Shown here in pieces: positions 35,902 to 45,425 of a stretch of 64,000 nucleotides of DNA. The notes under the pieces were generated by a model. It was not told where the DNA came from. It ran no database searches and worked only from the letters and a program-made list of their open reading frames with translations. The position numbers and the translations under genes were made by a program. Position 1 is the stretch's first letter; every line of letters starts with the position of its first letter. The DNA comes from Thermoanaerobaculia bacterium (GTDB lineage Bacteria; Acidobacteriota; Thermoanaerobaculia; UBA5066). Location of the stretch: positions 126,390 to 190,389 of the forward strand of contig JAJVIN010000029.1 in NCBI GenBank assembly GCA_022071945.1, written 5' to 3'.

Positions 35902-36026
35902 AGCGACGCCTCGTCGACGCTCAGCCTGCAGGGTTCACGCGCAGGGAACTGACCCGCGACAGCACGTCGTCGTCGCGATCCCGGCGCAGGACCACGCAGT
36001 CGTGACGGATCGTCTCGGGTCCCGGC

Positions 36027-37229
36027 TCACTCCGCGCGTAGCGCGCTGACCGGGTCGAGGGCAGCCGCGCGGCGGGCGGGCAGGACCCCCGCGAGGATTC
36101 CGGCGAGAAGGCAAAACAGAGGGGCTCCCACCACCATCTCCGCCGGGGTCCTGAACGGCAGGCCAGGCACGAGGGCCTTCAGCCCTTCCGAGAGACCGAA
36201 GGCGAGCCCCACGCCGAGTACGCCGCCGGCGAGCGCCAGAAGGGCTGACTCCAGAAGGAAGAGGGCCACGATCTGCCCCTTCTGCCCCCCGAGAGCCAGA
36301 ATGAGTCCGATCTCGGACGTCCGCTCCCCCACCGAGATCCACATGATCGTGAGGATTCCGATGGCGCCGACGAGGAGCGAGATCCCGCCGATTCCGGCAA
36401 CGGCGACGCCCACGACCGACAGAACGCGATCGAGAACACCCAGCATTTCGGTTTGCGTCAGGATCGTGAAGTCCTCTTCACCGCGGTGCCGGTCGAGAAG
36501 AAGGCGACGAATCCCGGTGACGACCTCCTCGACGGGCACGCGCGGATCGAACTTGACGTCGATCCCGGCGAGCTCGTCGCGGGCAAACAGACGCTGCGCG
36601 GATGCGGTCGGAATGTAGACGACGTCATCCACGTCGAAGCCCAGCATGTTCCCCTTCGCTTCCATGACTCCCACGACGAGGAACCGCTGATCCGCGATCC
36701 GGAGCCTCTGTCCAAGCGGGCTGCCATCGAAGAGCTCCTCCGCGACCTTGGTCCCGATGGCGGCCACCTGCTGCGGCCGCTCGGGGTCCCCGGGCGGCAG
36801 GAACCTCCCCACCCTCGCCCGCCTCAGGCTCCAGACTTCCTGCATCTCCGCCGTCACTCCCATCACGAAGATGCTCCGCGCCCGGATCCCCGCCTGCACC
36901 CGCGCCATTCCGAACAGGACCGGAACGAGGGACTGCACTCCGGGCACGCGCCGCAGCGCCTCGGAATCCGCAATCGTCAACCGCCGGATGGTCCCCCCGG
37001 CCTGCGTCGGGAGCCCCGTCGTCCGGAACTTCCCGGGCTGGATGCTGATGATGTTCGTTCCGAACGAGGTGAACTCGGACATCACCGTGGCCCGCGTTCC
37101 TTCCCCCAGAGACGTCAGGAGAACGACCGAGGTGATCCCGACGACGATTCCCAGAACGCTCAAAAACGACCGGAGCCGGTGAGCGAGGATGGCCGAGCTC
37201 GCGAGCGAGAGGAGATCGAATCCCCGCAC
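36027..37229 (-). CDS. ABC transporter permease, MacB/FtsX-type (second)
   Basis: 400 residues. N-terminal helix and MacB periplasmic core (RLRSFLSVLGIVVGITSVVL, FTSFGTNIISIQPGKF), then three C-terminal helices of the FtsX domain (GGISLLVGAIGILTIMWISV, ERTSEIGLILALGGQKGQI) and an RRAAALDPVSALRAE ending. GTG start (37229), 3 bp after the first permease stop. It probably pairs with the other permease as a heterodimer, since neither contains an ATPase domain. Confidence 0.9.
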   Translation of the reverse strand: MRGFDLLSLASSAILAHRLRSFLSVLGIVVGITSVVLLTSLGEGTRATVMSEFTSFGTNIISIQPGKFRTTGLPTQAGGTIRRLTIADSEALRRVPGVQSLVPVLFGMARVQAGIRARSIFVMGVTAEMQEVWSLRRARVGRFLPPGDPERPQQVAAIGTKVAEELFDGSPLGQRLRIADQRFLVVGVMEAKGNMLGFDVDDVVYIPTASAQRLFARDELAGIDVKFDPRVPVEEVVTGIRRLLLDRHRGEEDFTILTQTEMLGVLDRVLSVVGVAVAGIGGISLLVGAIGILTIMWISVGERTSEIGLILALGGQKGQIVALFLLESALLALAGGVLGVGLAFGLSEGLKALVPGLPFRTPAEMVVGAPLFCLLAGILAGVLPARRAAALDPVSALRAE

Positions 37230-37232
37230 CTC

Positions 37233-38438
37233 TCACCTCCCCGAAAGGGCCGCGACCGGGTCGAGGCGGGAGGCGCGGCGCGCCGGCAAGAGACCGAAGA
37301 CGATTCCGACGGCAAGGGAGACACCGAGAGCCCCCCAGATCGCCCAGGGCGGGGGTTCGGCGGGGAAGGCCGGATAGAAAACCCTCAGCGTCCGGACCGC
37401 CAGAAAGCCCGCGACGAGGCCCGCGACCCCGCCCAGCGTCGACAGGATGGAGGCTTCCGCGAGGAACGCCCGCAGGACTTGCCCCGTTGTCGCCCCCAGG
37501 GCCTTCAGGAGCCCGATCTCCCTCACTCTTTCGGAGACCGAGACGAGCATGACGTTCATGACTCCGATCCCAGCGACGGTGAGCGAGATCGCGGTGATTC
37601 CGACGAGGGCCGCGGTGAGGACCCCGAGAATCTTCCCGAATCCGGCCAGGACGGCATCCTGGGTGAGGATGGTGACGTCGTCCTCGCCGGCGTGGCGCTC
37701 CCTGATCACTTCGATGATCCGGCTCTTGGCGGGCAGGATCTCCGCCTCCGAGCGCACCTCGAGAAGCGCGCGGAAGACGCCGCGCCGGTTGAACATCCTC
37801 AGGGCGTGGGCGGCCGGGACGTGAATGAGGTCGTCGAGCCTCAGACCGACCGTGATCCCGCGCGGGCCCGCGACACCAATGATCTGGAACCGCTCGGTGC
37901 CCACCCTGACGAATCGTCCAAGCGGGTTCTCCTTCGGGAAGAGCTCCTTCCAGGCGTCGTAACCCAGGACACAGACATGGGGCGGACGGTCGGACTGACC
38001 TCGGGGAAGGTACTGCCCCATGATGATCGGGACCTTCCGGACGGGCAGCATCTCCCAGGTCGTCCCGGCGATGATGACGTCCCGCGTGCGCCCCTCCGTT
38101 TCGGCCTTGACGGTACCCGTCACGATGGGCGCGGCGTATCGGACCGCGGGGACTCGCCTCTTGATCGCCTCGAGGTCCTCGAGGGTGAGGTCGTGAGCCA
38201 CCCCTCCGACGACCGGGAGCGAGCCCGTCGTCTCGGTCTTTCCGGGAAGGATGATGAGGAGGTTCGTCCCGAGGCTCTGGAACTCCTGCGTGACGAAGAG
38301 ACGGGCCCCCTCCGCCAGGCTCGTCAACATGATGACGGCGGCGACCCCGATCGCGACGCCAAGGAGGGAGAGCCCGGTCCGGAGCCTGTGTCCGCGAAGG
38401 GCCCCGAACGCGAACGTCACGAGGTCCGTGAAGCTCAC
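37233..38438 (-). CDS. ABC transporter permease, MacB/FtsX-type (first)
   Basis: 401 residues with the MacB layout: N-terminal helix (GHRLRTGLSLLGVAIGVAAV), periplasmic core (FQSLGTNLLIILPGK, RYAAPIVTGTV), and FtsX helices (AGIGVMNVMLVSVSERVREI, GLVAGFLAV) ending RRASRLDPVAALSGR. Start overlaps the ATPase stop by 4 bp (ATGA). Similar in length and plan to the second permease, but distinct in sequence. Confidence 0.9.
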   Translation of the reverse strand: MSFTDLVTFAFGALRGHRLRTGLSLLGVAIGVAAVIMLTSLAEGARLFVTQEFQSLGTNLLIILPGKTETTGSLPVVGGVAHDLTLEDLEAIKRRVPAVRYAAPIVTGTVKAETEGRTRDVIIAGTTWEMLPVRKVPIIMGQYLPRGQSDRPPHVCVLGYDAWKELFPKENPLGRFVRVGTERFQIIGVAGPRGITVGLRLDDLIHVPAAHALRMFNRRGVFRALLEVRSEAEILPAKSRIIEVIRERHAGEDDVTILTQDAVLAGFGKILGVLTAALVGITAISLTVAGIGVMNVMLVSVSERVREIGLLKALGATTGQVLRAFLAEASILSTLGGVAGLVAGFLAVRTLRVFYPAFPAEPPPWAIWGALGVSLAVGIVFGLLPARRASRLDPVAALSGR

Positions 38439-39103
38439 GCTCCCTCCGCGATCGCCCCATCACGGAGCCTGATGCACCGCCGGGCCCGCGAGCCGATCGC
38501 AGGGTCGTGAGTCACGACGATCACCGTCAGCCCCGAGGCGTTCATCTTCTCGATGAGAGCCACGACTTCCTTCCCCGAGGCGGCGTCGAGGTTGCCCGTG
38601 GGCTCGTCCGCCAGGAGGATCGAGGGCCCCATCACCACCGAGCGAGCGATGGCAACCCGCTGCCTCTCGCCTCCCGAGAGCTGATCGGGCCGGTGGTCCG
38701 CTCTCGCCTCCAGACCGACCGCGCGCAAGGCATCCAGAACGCGCCGGGCCCGCTCGGCGCGTGGGACGGCCGCGAAGATCATCGGAAGCTCGACATTACC
38801 GGCCGCCGAGAGCCTCGGAACGAGATGGAACGCCTGGAAGACGAACCCGATCTTCAGCTGCCGGATCCGGGCGAGCGACGCATCGGCAAGCCGGCCCGCG
38901 TCCTCGCCATCGAGCAGAAAGCTCCCCGACGTCGGCCGGTCGAGGCAGCCCAGGATGTGCAGGAGCGTCGACTTGCCCGATCCGGAAGGCCCCATCACCG
39001 AGACGTATTCCCCTTTCTCGATGACGAGGTCGATCCCGCGCAGGGCGTGCACGGGCCGCCCCCCGACCTCGTACTGCCGCGTCACGCCCCGGAGCTCGAT
39101 CAT
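38435..39103 (-). CDS. ABC transporter ATPase, MacB/LolD-type
   Basis: 222 residues from the ATG at 39103, chosen because it gives an ATGA overlap with the membrane-fusion gene and the usual [11 protein letters not shown] start. Walker [11 protein letters not shown]-loop [12 protein letters not shown], signature [13 protein letters not shown], Walker [13 protein letters not shown], His switch VVTHD. Energises the two downstream permeases. The MacB/LolD class is mechanotransmissive and does not take substrate through the membrane bilayer (family knowledge). Confidence 0.93.
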   Translation of the reverse strand: MIELRGVTRQYEVGGRPVHALRGIDLVIEKGEYVSVMGPSGSGKSTLLHILGCLDRPTSGSFLLDGEDAGRLADASLARIRQLKIGFVFQAFHLVPRLSAAGNVELPMIFAAVPRAERARRVLDALRAVGLEARADHRPDQLSGGERQRVAIARSVVMGPSILLADEPTGNLDAASGKEVVALIEKMNASGLTVIVVTHDPAIGSRARRCIRLRDGAIAEGA

Positions 39104-40260
39104 GGCTTCCCGGCTGGCTCGGCGGTCGCGCGGGCGCCGGCCTTCACCTCGGGCCGGTCGAGAGAAACGACGACGGCCTCTCCTTCCGAAAGGCCGCCGA
39201 GCACCTCGACCCACTCCCAGTTCATGAGCCCGGTCTTGACCACGCGACTCTGGAGCTGATCTCCGTCAAGCACGAGGACGCGAGTCCCCTCGATGAGGGC
39301 CGTCCGGGGGAAGCGCGGAACGGACTTCCGCGTGTCCAGGATGACCTCGACATCCGCGGAGGAGCCGGGTGAAAGGGAGCGGGCCAAGGCGGCATCCGAC
39401 AGCTCGACCTCGATCTCGAAGGTGCGGTTCTGTTCGACTCTGTCGAGGACGTAGGAGGCGACGCGGCTGATGGAGCCGGCGAAGGACTTGCCGGGGAAGG
39501 CATCGAAGGTCACCCGCACCGGCTGCCCCGCCTTCACGCGGCCGACGTCCGCCTCGTCGAGAGGAACGCTGATGTAGAGAGCGTCGGGGTCGAAGAGCTC
39601 GAGGACGGGCGGGATCGGGATCGCGGGTGGAGAGGGAGTCACCCACTCGCCGACCTCGGCCGAAATCTCGGCGACGACGCCGTCGAAGGGAGCGCGGAGC
39701 GTCATCTTCTCGAGAGAGACGCGGGCCGCGTCGAGGGCGGCGCGAGCCTCCCCGATGCGGGCGCCTGCCGCCTCGCAGGCGGCCCGGGCGCTATCCTTCC
39801 TGGCGGCGGCCTGATCCAGAAGACTGGCGGAAAGGACTTGGTCGTTCGCGAGGTTCTTCGAGCGGTCGAACTCGCGGCTCGCCAGGGTCGCGGCCGTGCA
39901 GGCCTCGCGCTCGGCGGCGAGCGCGGCCTGAAGAGTCCGCTCCCGGAGCGTCACCTGGGCCGCGAGATCCTCGCTCGCCAGACGAAGAAGGACATCCCCT
40001 TTCTTGACCCGCTGGCCTTTCTTTGCCGGGAGCTCGACGAGGCGTCCGCCAGTCTCCGGTGAGAGGGTCGCGCGCCGCCGCGACTTGACGGTCCCGGCCT
40101 TGCTGTTGGAGACCGTTTCCTCGACTTCCCCTCTTTCCACCCGGAAGACCGTGACCGGGACTGGGCGAGACCGGAAGAGAGTCAGCCGCAGAAGGAAGAC
40201 GACAGCGAAGACGGCCGCCACGGCGAGGAGCAGGCGGACCGGGCGCGGAAACGTCGTCAT
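39100..40260 (-). CDS. Periplasmic membrane-fusion (HlyD/MacA-like) subunit
   Basis: 386 residues from ATG 40260 with a GAGG site upstream; a GTG 18 bp further upstream is less likely. N-terminal anchor (VRLLLAVAAVFAVVFLLRL), lipoyl-like half (GRLVELPAKKGQRVKKGDVL), a long alpha-hairpin (LAAQVTLRERTLQAALAAER to ALDAARVSLEKMTL), lipoyl half (APFDGVVAEISAEVGEWV) and barrel domains. The hairpin should contact an outer-membrane TolC-like channel, which is not in this window. Promoter-proximal gene of the exporter operon; an antibiotic or lipoprotein/peptide export role is inference. Confidence 0.9.
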   Translation of the reverse strand: MTTFPRPVRLLLAVAAVFAVVFLLRLTLFRSRPVPVTVFRVERGEVEETVSNSKAGTVKSRRRATLSPETGGRLVELPAKKGQRVKKGDVLLRLASEDLAAQVTLRERTLQAALAAEREACTAATLASREFDRSKNLANDQVLSASLLDQAAARKDSARAACEAAGARIGEARAALDAARVSLEKMTLRAPFDGVVAEISAEVGEWVTPSPPAIPIPPVLELFDPDALYISVPLDEADVGRVKAGQPVRVTFDAFPGKSFAGSISRVASYVLDRVEQNRTFEIEVELSDAALARSLSPGSSADVEVILDTRKSVPRFPRTALIEGTRVLVLDGDQLQSRVVKTGLMNWEWVEVLGGLSEGEAVVVSLDRPEVKAGARATAEPAGKP

Positions 40261-40280
40261 GGAAGAGGCCCTCGACACGA

Positions 40281-40286
40281 ACTATA
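40281..40286 (-). promoter_or_regulatory. Possible -10 element of the exporter operon
   Basis: On the minus strand TATAGT, 5 of 6 matches to TATAAT, about 20 bp before the ATG of the membrane-fusion gene. No convincing -35 hexamer, so low confidence; transcription from here would start about 40274, which argues against the upstream GTG at 40278. Confidence 0.3.
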
Positions 40287-40429
40287 GACTCAGCGGGGGA
40301 AGCGCCGGTTACACCCACCCCGCGGGGCCGGGAGAAGGAGAAGCGGCGGAGAAGGACGCACCGGGGAGGCCCGATTGGAAGCCGGACCGTCTATCCTTGG
40401 GTCATCGTTCCTGAAAGGTGAGACCGACG

Positions 40430-43400
40430 ATGACGCGACGTGCCGTCCTCTCGAGTTCGTTCCTGGCGGCCTTCTTCCTCTCTTGCGGCCTGCCGCTCTT
40501 GGGCCAGAGGTTTCCGGAGAAGGATCTCCCCCCCGTTCTGAAACCCTGGGTTCCCTGGGTTCTCGACGAGAAGAAGGATGCGGTGTGTCCGGCTGTCGAC
40601 GGCTCGGCCGTCTGCCTCTGGCCCGGTCAGCTGGACCTGACGGTCGGCGGCTCCGGAGGGACCTTTTCGTTCGAGGTCCATCTGGACCGGCCGCTCTTCG
40701 TCCCGCTGCCCGGGGATGAGAAGGTCTGGCCGCAGGACGTCAAGGCCGCCGGAGCGGCCGTCCCCGTCGTCGCTCGGGACGGCCACCCCGCCGTCTCGTT
40801 GCCGGCCGGCGACCACCGGATCGAGGGCCGCCTCATCTGGAAGGAGCTGCCCGATTCCCTTCAGGTTCCCCAGCAGGTCGCTCTCGTCGGCCTCTCCATC
40901 GGCGCCAAGAAGATCGGGTTCCCCAGGCGAGAAGAGAACGGGCTCCTCCTTTTGCGAGAAGCCTCCGACGGCGAAGTCTCGGCCGACGACATCCGCTTGA
41001 AGGTCTTTCGAAGACTGTCCGACGGCGTGCCGATGTCGGTCGAGACGCGAATCGAGTTCGAGGTCTCGGGCAAGGCCCGAGAAGTGAGGCTCGATGGAGT
41101 CACCCTCCCAACAGGTGTTCCCGTGTCGGTCGGCGGGGACCTCCCGGCACGTCTCGACAAGGGGATCCTGCTCGTCCAGGTCCGCTCCGGCCGGTTCAAG
41201 ATCACCGTCCTCGAGCGAATCGACGGGCCCGTCACCTCCTTCAAGAGAAAACCCTCGCAGGAACCGTGGCCTTTCGAAGAGGTGTGGCTCTTTTCACCGA
41301 ACGAGGACATCCGGCAGATCGAGCTCAGCGGCGCCAACGCGGTCGATCCCGTAAGGGCCGAGGTCCCGGGAGAGTGGCAGAAGCTCGCCGCCTTCCAGAT
41401 GACGCTCGAGTCCGAGCTCCAGGTGAAGGAGACACGTCGAGGCAAGCCCGAGGCCGCTCCCGACCAGGTCGCCCTTTCACGAGCCTACTGGCTCGACCTG
41501 GACGGCAAGAACTTCACGATCAGAGACACGTTCAAGGGTTCGCTCGGGAGAACCTCTCGGTTCAACGCCATCCCCCCCACCGAGCTGGGCCGGGCCTCGA
41601 GCGATGGGGCAGACCAACTCATCACCCTGGACCCTTCGGGAGGTGCGAGGGGATTCGAGGTGCGAAGAACCGCCGTTTCGATCGAGACGGACTCGAGACT
41701 TCCCAGGAGCGGCAGGATCCCGGCGGTGGGGTGGAGCGTGAACGTGCAGTCCCTCTCCGCCACTCTCTACTTGCCACCCGGCTGGACCCTCATCGCGGCC
41801 CCCGGCGTCGACCGTGTGCCGGGCGGCTGGTTCGGCCGCTTCACCCTCTTCAGCTTCTTCGTCGTCCTCCTCATCACGATCGCGACCGCCAAGCTCTTCG
41901 GCCCGAAGTGGGGGGGCGTCGCTCTCTTGACCCTCGTGGTGTGCCACGGCGAGCCCGGCGCCCCGGAGTTCATCTGGTTGAGTCTTCTGGGCGCCCTGGC
42001 GCTGCTCGGGCTCGTCCCCGCCGGCAAGGCCCGGGTCGGGGTCCAGATCTGGTGGTGGCTCTCGGCCATCGTCCTGGCCGTCATCGCGATTCCGTTCTTC
42101 ATCAAGCAGATCCGCGTGGGGCTCTTCCCTCAGGCCGGACCCGCATGGGTGAGCTCGGCAAGAGGGGGCGGCGGATTCCTGGGCGGGATGGCGAAGGACG
42201 CCGCGCCACCGCCTCCGAGCTCGGCTCCCGAGTCGCCAGCGATGGAGGAACAAGCCCCGGCTCCGCAGGACATGGTGGCGAGCGCTCCCGATCAGAAGGC
42301 CCGCCAGGAGGTCCAGGCGCGCAAGCCCGTCGCGAAGAAGAAGGCGTACACGTCCTACGACGCCTACCAGCAGGATCCGCACTCGGTCATCCAGACCGGG
42401 ACGGGGGTTCCGAACTGGAGCTGGCGGGCCGAGTCCCTGCAATGGACCGGCCCCGTCAGCTCGGACCACACGATGCGGCTCGTCCTGCTCTCTCCGGCGG
42501 CCAACCTTCTCCTGGCGCTCGTCAGGGTCCTCCTCGTCGCGCTCTTTGCGGCGAGGCTCCTGAACGATGATCGGACGCGGCCGCTGTGGAAGAGGTCCGG
42601 GGCCCCACTCCCGGGCGCACCCGTCCTCGCATCCGTCGCCTTCGTTTTCCTGGTTGCCGCGCCCGCGCGGGCGGAAACGCCCCCGGTGCCGAACGTGAAC
42701 CAGCAGGAGTCGAACGCGGCGCCGAATCAGGAGGTCACGATCCCGGCTCCCGGCTCCTGGGTTCTCGACGAGATGAGAGATCGCCTCACGAGGGACCCGG
42801 AGTGCGCCCCGGAATGCACGTCGACCGCGTGGGCCGTCCTCTCGCTGAAGGGGGGCACGCTCACCCTGGAGTTCGAGGTGCACGCGGCCGTGGCAGCCGG
42901 GTGGCCGATCCCCGGTCCCGCGAACTCCTGGGTCCCCGCGCGAGTGAGCCTGGCCGGCAAGCCCTCCGGAGCCCTCGTTCGAGGAGAGAACGGCTTCCTC
43001 TTCTTGCGGGTTCCGCAAGGAGTCCACCGGGTCACGGTCGAGGGCCCCCTGCCGCCGCGCGACAGCCTTGTTCTCCAGTTCGCGAGCAAGCCGAGGCGGA
43101 TTCAGGGCTCGGCGGATGGCTGGCAGGTCGACGGCATCCGGGAGGACGGAACGACCGAAGGCTCCGTGCAGTTGACGCGGAAGCTCGAGCAGGCCGGGAG
43201 CACCGCCATCCAGGGTGGAGGTCTCTACGAGCCCTGGCTCGAGGTGGTCCGAGTGCTCGATATCGGCGTCACGTGGAAGGTGACGACGATCGTGAGACGG
43301 ATCTCGCCGGCGGGGGCCCCCGTCCTCGTCAAGGTCCCGGTCTTGCCCGGAATGCTCATCACGGACAGCGACCGTCCCGTGAAGGACGGAGAGATCGAGG

Positions 43401-44737
43401 TCAGCCTCGGCCGGGACGACCTGGAAACGCAGGTCAACGCCTCGCTCGAGATCGGAGACAAACCCGTCATTCTGAAGGCCGCCGAGGGGAAGTCCTTCTC
43501 GGAAATCTGGACCCTGCGCTGCGGCAACGTCTGGCAGTGCGAGGTGAAGGGGAGCGTCCCGCCCGTCGAGCACCAGCGCGATGGGTATCTCTCCCGGGAA
43601 TACAGACCGTGGCCCGGGGAGTCGGTGGAAGTCCACTTCAGAAAGCCAGCCGGCGCGCCGGGCCAGGCCCTCACCATCGACGAAGCCTCTCTGAATGTCG
43701 TTCCCGGCATCCGGCTCCAGGACGCCATCCTGACGTTTCGCGTCCGCTCGAGCCGCGCCGGCCCGCTCGTCGTGACCCTTCCAGAAGGAGCGGACGTGAG
43801 GTCCGTGAAAGCGAATGGGAGCGACCGGGCAGTCCGTCCGGAGGGGCAGAAGCTGACGCTCTCTGTGGCGCCCGGAAGCCAGTCGTTCGAGATCATGTGG
43901 CGCCAGCAGGGCGGGATGTCGCTCTTTTACCGCTCTCCCGCGGTCGCCATCGGGAGCTCGGCCGTCAATGCATCCCTCGATGTCACGATTCCACCGGACC
44001 GCTGGCTCCTTTACGCGCGGGGGCCGAAGTGGGGCCCCGCGATCCTCTTCTGGGGATACCTCCTGTTCGTCTCGCTCGCCGCCCTCATGCTGGGAAAGGT
44101 GAAGGCGAGCCCGCTCTCGAGCCTCGAGTGGTTCGTCCTGGGCCTTGGCATGGCGCAGCTTCCCGCCCCCGTACTCCTGATCGTGGCCGGCTGGTTCCTG
44201 GCCCTCGGGTGGCGGCGCCAGAGGACCGACCTGAAGCCGGCGCTCTTCGATCTCAGGCAGCTCCTGCTTCTGGGCTGGACCCTGGTCTTCTTCGGCTGCC
44301 TGTACGGCGCCGTCCACCAGGGTCTCCTGCTCCGGCCAGACATGCAGGTCGCGGGCAACCAGAGCAGCGAGACCCTCTTGAAGTGGTACGCCGACCGGAT
44401 CGATGGAACGATGCCTCGGGCCTGGGTGGCAAGCGCTCCCATGTGGATGTACCGGATCCTGATGCTGGCCTGGGCGCTCTGGCTTGCGATCAGGCTGATC
44501 CGGTGGCTCGGCTGGGCGTGGGAGTCGTGGACCGAGGGCGGCTCTTGGAAGAGGCTCCGCCCCCTGCCCCCGCCGGCTGACGAGAAGCCGGCAAAGGCCG
44601 TGCCACACGTTGCGACGCCGCACACTGCCGCCCCGCACATTGCAGCCCCGCCCCCGCCCCCACCGCCCGCCCCATCGGCGCCCCCGCCTCCGCCTCCGCC
44701 GAAGCCGGAGACCGAGGACGATCCCTTCGGAAGTTGA
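40430..44737 (+). CDS. Large membrane protein with internal duplication, uncharacterised (1435 aa)
   Basis: I do not recognise a named family. The ATG at 40430 has a GGTGA ribosome site and begins a signal peptide (MTRRAVLSSSFLAAFFLSCG). The protein contains two related halves. The first, from about residue 36, opens KPWVPWVLDEKKDAVCP; the second, from about 770, opens PAPGSWVLDEMRDRLTRDP. Each has a cysteine pair, a GGxxxFEVHxxxxxPxPG strand, then beta-rich sequence and membrane helices. Near 470-550 and 690-705 are hydrophobic helices; a Pro/Ala/Lys stretch (about 580-650, ending with SYDAYQQDPHSVIQTG) separates the halves. A second, internal signal-like segment (VLASVAFVFLVAAPARAE, about 732) precedes the second half, as if two ancestral genes fused. 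The last 50 residues are Pro-rich (APPPPPPPAPSAPPPPPPP). Two small secreted-protein genes follow 7 and 69 bp downstream. Confidence 0.85.
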   Translation: MTRRAVLSSSFLAAFFLSCGLPLLGQRFPEKDLPPVLKPWVPWVLDEKKDAVCPAVDGSAVCLWPGQLDLTVGGSGGTFSFEVHLDRPLFVPLPGDEKVWPQDVKAAGAAVPVVARDGHPAVSLPAGDHRIEGRLIWKELPDSLQVPQQVALVGLSIGAKKIGFPRREENGLLLLREASDGEVSADDIRLKVFRRLSDGVPMSVETRIEFEVSGKAREVRLDGVTLPTGVPVSVGGDLPARLDKGILLVQVRSGRFKITVLERIDGPVTSFKRKPSQEPWPFEEVWLFSPNEDIRQIELSGANAVDPVRAEVPGEWQKLAAFQMTLESELQVKETRRGKPEAAPDQVALSRAYWLDLDGKNFTIRDTFKGSLGRTSRFNAIPPTELGRASSDGADQLITLDPSGGARGFEVRRTAVSIETDSRLPRSGRIPAVGWSVNVQSLSATLYLPPGWTLIAAPGVDRVPGGWFGRFTLFSFFVVLLITIATAKLFGPKWGGVALLTLVVCHGEPGAPEFIWLSLLGALALLGLVPAGKARVGVQIWWWLSAIVLAVIAIPFFIKQIRVGLFPQAGPAWVSSARGGGGFLGGMAKDAAPPPPSSAPESPAMEEQAPAPQDMVASAPDQKARQEVQARKPVAKKKAYTSYDAYQQDPHSVIQTGTGVPNWSWRAESLQWTGPVSSDHTMRLVLLSPAANLLLALVRVLLVALFAARLLNDDRTRPLWKRSGAPLPGAPVLASVAFVFLVAAPARAETPPVPNVNQQESNAAPNQEVTIPAPGSWVLDEMRDRLTRDPECAPECTSTAWAVLSLKGGTLTLEFEVHAAVAAGWPIPGPANSWVPARVSLAGKPSGALVRGENGFLFLRVPQGVHRVTVEGPLPPRDSLVLQFASKPRRIQGSADGWQVDGIREDGTTEGSVQLTRKLEQAGSTAIQGGGLYEPWLEVVRVLDIGVTWKVTTIVRRISPAGAPVLVKVPVLPGMLITDSDRPVKDGEIEVSLGRDDLETQVNASLEIGDKPVILKAAEGKSFSEIWTLRCGNVWQCEVKGSVPPVEHQRDGYLSREYRPWPGESVEVHFRKPAGAPGQALTIDEASLNVVPGIRLQDAILTFRVRSSRAGPLVVTLPEGADVRSVKANGSDRAVRPEGQKLTLSVAPGSQSFEIMWRQQGGMSLFYRSPAVAIGSSAVNASLDVTIPPDRWLLYARGPKWGPAILFWGYLLFVSLAALMLGKVKASPLSSLEWFVLGLGMAQLPAPVLLIVAGWFLALGWRRQRTDLKPALFDLRQLLLLGWTLVFFGCLYGAVHQGLLLRPDMQVAGNQSSETLLKWYADRIDGTMPRAWVASAPMWMYRILMLAWALWLAIRLIRWLGWAWESWTEGGSWKRLRPLPPPADEKPAKAVPHVATPHTAAPHIAAPPPPPPPAPSAPPPPPPPKPETEDDPFGS

Positions 44738-44744
44738 GGACGAA

Positions 44745-45356
44745 ATGAAGCAGCACAGAGCCTTCCTGACGATCGGCGTTTTCCTCTCGGCAACCCTCGT
44801 ATTGGCTTGTTCCGGTTCGCCCGCTCCCAAGAGTGCTCCGGGCGCCGCGTCCTCCCGGCCCCTCCGCGTCGTTCTGGTCGAGGCGACCGGCCCCGGACCC
44901 GAGCTCGAGGCGTTTCTGGACCGCTTCCAGGCAGAGGCGATCGACTCTGGACGGCTTTCGATCGTGGATGCCCGGCTCTCGGGCGCCACATTCACGGGCC
45001 TCTCCACGGCGGGAGCGGAGACTTCGCGGACGGAGTTCCAAAGGACGTTCCCGGGCGACCTTCTTCTTTCGGTCTCCCTTCCCCAGTGCGATCCGAAGGT
45101 CTCGAGCTTCTCTTATCAGGACACGACGGTCGACGGTTACCGGGTCCAGCGGACGATCTCCTCCGCGTCGATCTCGTGCACGGCCCAGCTCGAAACCTTT
45201 CGCCTCCCGGATGGACAGAAGCCCGAGACCCACACAATCAAGGCCGAGACCCCCTACACGAACCCTGGGGCGGAGGGTCAACAGGACGAACCCATGATCA
45301 AGGCCGCGAGAGAAGCCGGGAGGAAGGCCGCCCGGCAGCTCGCCAAGAAGCTCTGA
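44745..45356 (+). CDS. Putative lipoprotein of unknown function
   Basis: 203 residues, 7 bp after the large duplicated membrane protein with a GAGGA ribosome site, so surely co-transcribed. The N-terminus (MKQHRAFLTIGVFLSATLVLAC) is a lipoprotein signal with cysteine 22. Beta-strands and helices about 35-200 contain SFSYQDTTVDGYRVQRTISS and SISCTAQLETF with Cys residues, and it ends with a basic helix (REAGRKAARQLAKKL). No family recognised; the basic C-terminal helix could bind nucleic acid, lipid or a partner (inference). Confidence 0.8.
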   Translation: MKQHRAFLTIGVFLSATLVLACSGSPAPKSAPGAASSRPLRVVLVEATGPGPELEAFLDRFQAEAIDSGRLSIVDARLSGATFTGLSTAGAETSRTEFQRTFPGDLLLSVSLPQCDPKVSSFSYQDTTVDGYRVQRTISSASISCTAQLETFRLPDGQKPETHTIKAETPYTNPGAEGQQDEPMIKAAREAGRKAARQLAKKL

Positions 45357-45425
45357 AGGCTTCCCCCCACGGGGCCCGGAGGCCATCCGTCTCGAAGAAA
45401 GACCGGCACGAACCCGGAGGTCCAG

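Noticed and set aside
41477-45007. Antisense open frame of over 1,100 codons across the duplicated membrane protein
   Set aside because: Composition is Arg/Pro-rich with no motif or ribosome site; the sense strand has signal peptide, membrane helices and coupled downstream genes. Long antisense frames are a by-product of high GC.
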